64,000 bases of DNA from NCBI GenBank assembly GCA_973895155.1, contig OZ316895.1, positions 23,188,001 through 23,252,000 of the forward strand, read 5' to 3'. Made by a program: the position numbers and the translations under genes. Positions 59,250-64,000 of this stretch are shown in pieces; positions within the stretch are counted from its first letter, which is position 1; every line of letters starts with the position of its first letter. Source of the stretch: Marsupella aquatica (lineage: Eukaryota > Marchantiophyta). Under the pieces are notes generated by a model, which saw only the letters and a list, made by a program, of their open reading frames with translations, did not search any database and was not told the origin of the DNA.

Positions 59250-62200
59250 CTATGAGTCGTAGGAGTGGTTGGGGGACACATTCCCGGGGAGGCTCGGCTG
59301 CCCTGACAGAGCATCTTGAAATTCCAGGGACGGATCCGTGAAGCGTTTTTGCTCTTGTGGATCGGCCTGTATCTGCTCATGGCTTTGCCCTCCTCCCTCA
59401 ATATCCTCTTCTTGATTTTGCTTCTCATTGTTGGTAATCGGGTCTTGTACAATGTTTTGCTCCAGTGCCTTCTTAGATGCAGGATCCAAGTAAGCTTTGT
59501 CCAAGTATTCTTCTAAGTCCAGGCTGGGTGAATCTTTCATTTCTTGTCGGTCCTTCGCGTTGGCATCCTGCATGCAGAAACCACCCATGGTTGAGGGAAT
59601 TGAGATGAAGAAACTGATGTGCATTTTAAAATTAAGGAATGTCCACCCCTCTCTACCTTCCTTCCCTCCCTGCCATCGCCTCGCCTACCCTTCACACCCG
59701 AGTATGCCCTTTTTAAAAACAATCAGAAGTTCTTCTCAGTTATTGAACTGATGAAGTTAGAGGACTCTTACTTCTATTGGATAGTGTTCAAACGTCGGGT
59801 GGAAGCGCTTCTTGCAGTAGGAGTGAAATATCAAGGTACCAATTGGTAGCATAACCATGAATGGCGTGGAGCTCAAAAGCTGTCGTGCGTATTTCAGCAC
59901 TTTGTGGCTAGTTCCACTGAAGTTGTCTTCCTTTACAAAGCCAATGGGCCCCTTTATGGTGAAGACTCCTATTAGAGTTAGGTGCTCAATGATCAGGGCC
60001 AATATGATTCGTGCATGTACATGTGGCCAAAATGCTGCGGCACTGTCATAGTTTGGATCATAGACATTAATCACCTGCACGCACGAGTGCAAATCCATTG
60101 ATCATGTTGTTGACCTCTCAACACGTTACTCTCTTTCAAACCTCTCTGAAATCCTTTTTGTCAATTTGCTACAATAACAAACCGCTCTCAAGTTAAATAC
60201 TCTATTCTGTCTGCTTTCCACTTTACTATTTAGTAGTTGCGCTCTTGAAATCTCTGGTAATTCGCTGATCACGTGGCCGGGTTGCATGCCCGGATTTATC
60301 CATTCCTACATGAATTTTCTTTCCAGTTCAAGAAAACAGACAAGAACTGAATTTCAGCAGATTGAATAGCTCCAAGAAAGCCAAAGATTGGAAATTTTTC
60401 TAAGAGTTGGTCCCGAAGAGGACCAAAGTAACCAGTAAACTAAATGCTACACCACATTGTTGTCAATCCTTATTTGAAAAGTAATCTTCTTTACGTTTGA
60501 TGCAATGTCCTTGTTGGGACTGATTGACTGAAAATTTCTTTCATTGTTTTCTACCTGTTTTGACTCGTCTGCTTTCCTCGGAGTTTTGATGGAGCGTTTC
60601 CAGACCTCATTTGCTATTACCAACCTAGAGATGATTTCTTGTTCGCGTCCTCCGCATTTCTGATAATAGCCGTCTTCTCGGGATTGTAACACTACTATAT
60701 TGTCTAAAATAAAGTCTTGCTAATTCCATCCACATTCAGATTGCATCAACCTTGGTAGTTTGACGTCTGTGACGAGAAATTCAGGTCAGATCAAATCGCA
60801 CTTCTGAACTCTTAGTAACTCTGTGGATTTAGGTGATGAGGCCTAGAGGAAGTGAATGGCATTCTGCTCGATGGACAACTTCTAAGTCTTCTTTCCTGTG
60901 AGCATTGTGTTCGTTGAAAAGTATCAGACGTAAGGAGATGTACCTGATTACGGTAGACAAGGTAACCAAAGCCGAAGAACGTGATGATGAAGGGGACAAT
61001 GAGTGGCGTCATCACCGAATACACAATTCCCAGTAAGAGATAGAACTCCAACCGAGGGATGCTCTGATCCAAAAGTAAGTTGCCCGGTGCCATCGCTCGG
61101 TCTCTGTCCTTTGGAGTCCTCACCAGCACTAAATTTTTAATGTGGTAAATAATAAGAGGAATTAGCCGGATCACCTCCAGTGACATCCCGGCCCAGCCGT
61201 CCACCATTAGGTATGTAATGAAGTAAGTGGCCTTCGTGGGAAGGGTATCCCCCAAAATCTTGAGGAGACTGCAATTGAGAAAAGAAACACTACAATTAGA
61301 TCTCATCGTAGAGTCGTCAAATATATCAACACATCAATGACATCGTGAGACGCTTGTGGAAACATGCGTCAGCTCTGTGAGCTACAAGTATAGGATTGAT
61401 AAAAGTGAAGAACAGGGTCGTCCAAACTGCAGAACTATTAGCCAATCCATCTGGCAGAAGTACATAATATGAGTTGTTGCAGATTGGGACTCCAGCATAA
61501 AGCAAATTAAAGTGTTCCTACAAAGAACAGGCCGTAACTAGCAACGTACTCTGTGACAGACTTGCTTTGCAGGATGACCTTCAGCTGCCCCGCAAGTGAT
61601 CCAGTTACAATAGTGGCAAAGAAAATGCCGACCAGCATGAAGTAGTATAATTTTTTTCCTGCAACCTGGTCCAATGCAGAACGAGAAAGATGACCTTCGA
61701 ATTTCGACATCGCCATGAGAATCATGGGCAGCAACGCCACAAAGATCTTGAGCGCCAATCCAGGAAGGAAACCTTGAAGAATAGACTTCACCTGCGAGCT
61801 GCACATGCCGAGGTGAATGATCCTCGAGTCTTCCGGCTAAAACCTACGTCAAGCTCTTCTCAAGCAGAATGCATAGAAGACTCCGTTTGTAGGGCGAAAG
61901 CTCACTTTTAGTCGATCTATTGGGAATACAATCGCTAGATCCGTAGATAAATTGACGGTACTCTTAAAGCGAGCTGAAATTGCGGCTTAGCGAAATGTCG
62001 CAGACAATGACAGTGTGCATGCAACTTACTTCTGAAGGAGAGGTCTTAGAAACTTGAAGTTCTTTTGAATGCTGTCCAAGTTGGCCAAAGATTGGACAAA
62101 CAGGACTGGAGGAAGATAGAAGACGAGCAGAACAACAAGAGCTCCAAGCATTAGAACGTTCCGCATGGTAAGTTTGAAGTAAGGAATGGCCAAATTTTTC

Positions 62201-63634
62201 CAATAGACGTCCCTGGGTTCTGGCGCCCAGTCAGTTATCCATTTCGTTGTATTTCTGGTTTGCTGTGTTTGAGCACACACTGCTGCTGCCCTCCGTGTTT
62301 TGAAAGAGACAAACGCGGCTGGCATGGCTAGCTTGCTATCTGTACGGATGACCTCTTGTGCCAATTTTGCCTGCCAACAGTGATAACACATAGTCATCTC
62401 CTTCATTTGTGAGCAACGGTCTCTTCCACATTTGAAGTAAAACAAATGACATAGTACGAACACTGCATGCCTTTGCTGACAGGATCTCTTGCCTGATCCT
62501 CAAAGATTTGAGCTCTCCACCTTCATTGAAGACCCCTATTAACATATCTAGAGGTGGAATCTTTCTGGTTAATCGCTGAAAGAAATCAGAATGATTGGTC
62601 AGGGATAATGTCAGGACCATCATTCTAACAAGCACCGAAGAGAAATACCTGCTGCTTTAGTTCCTGAATTTGTTCAGTGTAGTAATCTATAGCATCCACC
62701 GACTCTCCCAACAAACCGCAAAACCCTGTCTGCAAAATAAAAATTTGAGATCAAAAACAAGATAAGTCTGGTTTTACCGAAATAAAAGTGTGATGTGTGA
62801 CTGAAACTTGTCAGCTCAACTAGTTGAAGTCTCAAAGGTCCGAATGACGTTGCTAAAGATCTACTGATTCCTTAGAATACAGAGCACTTTAAATTAGCGG
62901 AAGCTAACCTAGCATGTCCGTGCAGCATGGGGTTCATACCTTCATGGTTGGTCTCCTCGATGGATTTTTTTCGTGCTTGATTTCAGAGTATTGTAGCCAG
63001 TTTTCTGCGGATTCTATCTTCTTCATGATACTTGCAAGCTTGTTGGTGTCATAAACAACCTGCACACATAAAAGGCGCGTCAATACTTTTTGACCAATTT
63101 TTTTATGGCGTGTGCCACCTCCAACGAAATCTTTGTATCTTTAGTCATTGATGTGCATGTATTCGTGTACAATTCTTCCAATTTTTATTTTTATTTGCTT
63201 CGTGTTTCATTTCTTACCTTTCCTGTGCTCATATTGTTTATCTATCCCCTAAATGGATGCCTTTACGAGGTCCACATGAGAGGAATGCAGTAGTTTCTGG
63301 TGTGCATTTCCAGCACTGGAGTTTGTTCTTCTTCATTTAAGCAAATCAAATCCGTTCCAACATTAAGAGTCCATACGGTATACTGTGGTCGTAATACCAC
63401 TACGATAAGCCGAGTAGGTTGCATTTTTGAGCTACTCTGAGCACCTTCTTCAAATCTTTAGCTAGGACGAGAGAGACACAAGAGAAAGTCGACGAAATGC
63501 CACTACAAGTTAATCCTTTGACTCAAGCGCAGCACCTCAGTTTGAAGATAGTCCTGATGATTGAGCTGAAAGAAGTCCTCGACTACAGTTTTGATGGACT
63601 TTCCTGGTACTGGTGGCACTTGTCGAACCAACAC
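59250..63634 (-). CDS. OSCA/CSC1-like calcium-permeable mechanosensitive channel, partial (N-terminal exons beyond the window)
   Basis: OSCA/TMEM63 proteins are hyperosmolality- and stretch-gated cation channels of plant membranes. Eight exons in phase on the minus strand: 63634-63536, 63059-62940, 62729-62649, 62370-62030, 61798-61562, 61268-60944, 60074-59772 and 59567-59250 (TAG 59252-59250). They give 607 residues; family members have about 750-800, so some 150-190 N-terminal residues (first membrane spans) lie outside. Family landmarks: LVRQVPPVPGKSI, NPSRRPTMK, DAIDYYTEQI, FVSFKTRRAAAVCAQTQQTR, WAPEPRDVYWKNLAIPYF, then the pore-forming RSN1_7TM spans with FITYLMVDGWAG. The tail is hydrophilic and acidic. 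Exon 61798-61562 ends with a weak donor (GTCTGT), chosen on phase. Strong family assignment; OSCA1-like clade probable. Confidence 0.93.
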
Positions 63635-64000
63635 CTGCACAAAGATATCGACCCGATCAGTACCAAAGAATGCGGTTCGCCCGGCCTTCACTCCCGACTT
63701 CAGTGGAAAGGGTTCCAGAGCTTAAGGGTCCCGCCGATCAAGTTATTTAATTCAATGGTGACCGTCAACCTTTTCCGATGCCAAGTTCTTCAATGGTGTA
63801 TTTTGCTCGCCTACTTCGCTAAGATATTGAAGTAGATTTGGAGGACTGCAAGTCTTGAGCTCGGTTCTAGAAAAATGTTAACTTGATGTCAATGTGAGCC
63901 CAGCAGCTCATTACCAAGTTGAAACATGCATAATTAAAAGGGATTTCCTCTTCAACCAATTCTGGCCCCTACGACAAGCTCTCCTCTCCAAGCTAGAGTA

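Overview
This 64 kb window is eukaryotic nuclear DNA from a land plant. It carries genes for two nucleus-encoded chloroplast proteins (50S ribosomal protein L10 and a multi-pass membrane protein), two germin-like proteins, a secreted GH9 endoglucanase, a U12-spliceosome protein (U11/U12-31K) and an OSCA/CSC1 channel. Introns are short with GT-AG borders, and AT-rich, repeat-laden spacers separate the genes. The germin-like proteins lack the usual N-terminal cysteine pair and the endoglucanase is of class C ancestry. Both fit an early-diverging plant such as a bryophyte or lycophyte, but that placement is inference.

Layout. 0-1 kb: the 3' end of a thioredoxin-fold gene (+). 2.7-4.6 kb: U11/U12-31K (-, six exons resolved). 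4.9-10.3 kb: a large imperfect palindrome whose two ~1.4-1.6 kb arms each carry a fragment of a plastid SufE exon and a fragment of a leucine-rich repeat gene. 11.0-13.2 kb: germin-like gene 1 (-), with about 13 tandem copies of its own 5' leader upstream. 17.7-18.3 kb: germin-like gene 2 (-). 18.9-27 kb: repeats and little recognisable coding. 27.7-30.25 kb: GH9 endo-beta-1,4-glucanase (+), followed at 31.3-31.6 kb by a frameshifted CBM49 cellulose-binding exon that could once have been spliced to it. 33.1-34.3 kb: broken METTL21-type methyltransferase (+). 36.4-37.2 kb: plastid RPL10 (-), with strong hairpins just upstream. 39.7-41.9 kb: UTP11 (-, eight exons resolved to the base), with a telo-box-containing array upstream. 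43.46-46.11 kb: an apparently intact Tc1/mariner-pogo type DNA transposon with 15-bp terminal inverted repeats and TA target duplication. 47-51.6 kb: decayed Tnp2/CACTA-like transposon. 56.3-57.3 kb: chloroplast membrane protein (+). 59.25 kb to the right edge: OSCA/CSC1-like channel (-), N-terminal exons beyond the window.

The genes are not a pathway; they are ordinary single-copy plant genes between mobile and tandem repeats. The most interesting features are regulatory or evolutionary: an inverted-repeat locus that could give double-stranded RNA against SufE, a repeated promoter/leader array in front of a germin-like gene, a repeated promoter in front of a nucleolar gene, hairpins next to RPL10, and a possible class C to class B conversion of a GH9 enzyme. 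All exon borders were read by eye from splice signals, reading phase and family conservation.
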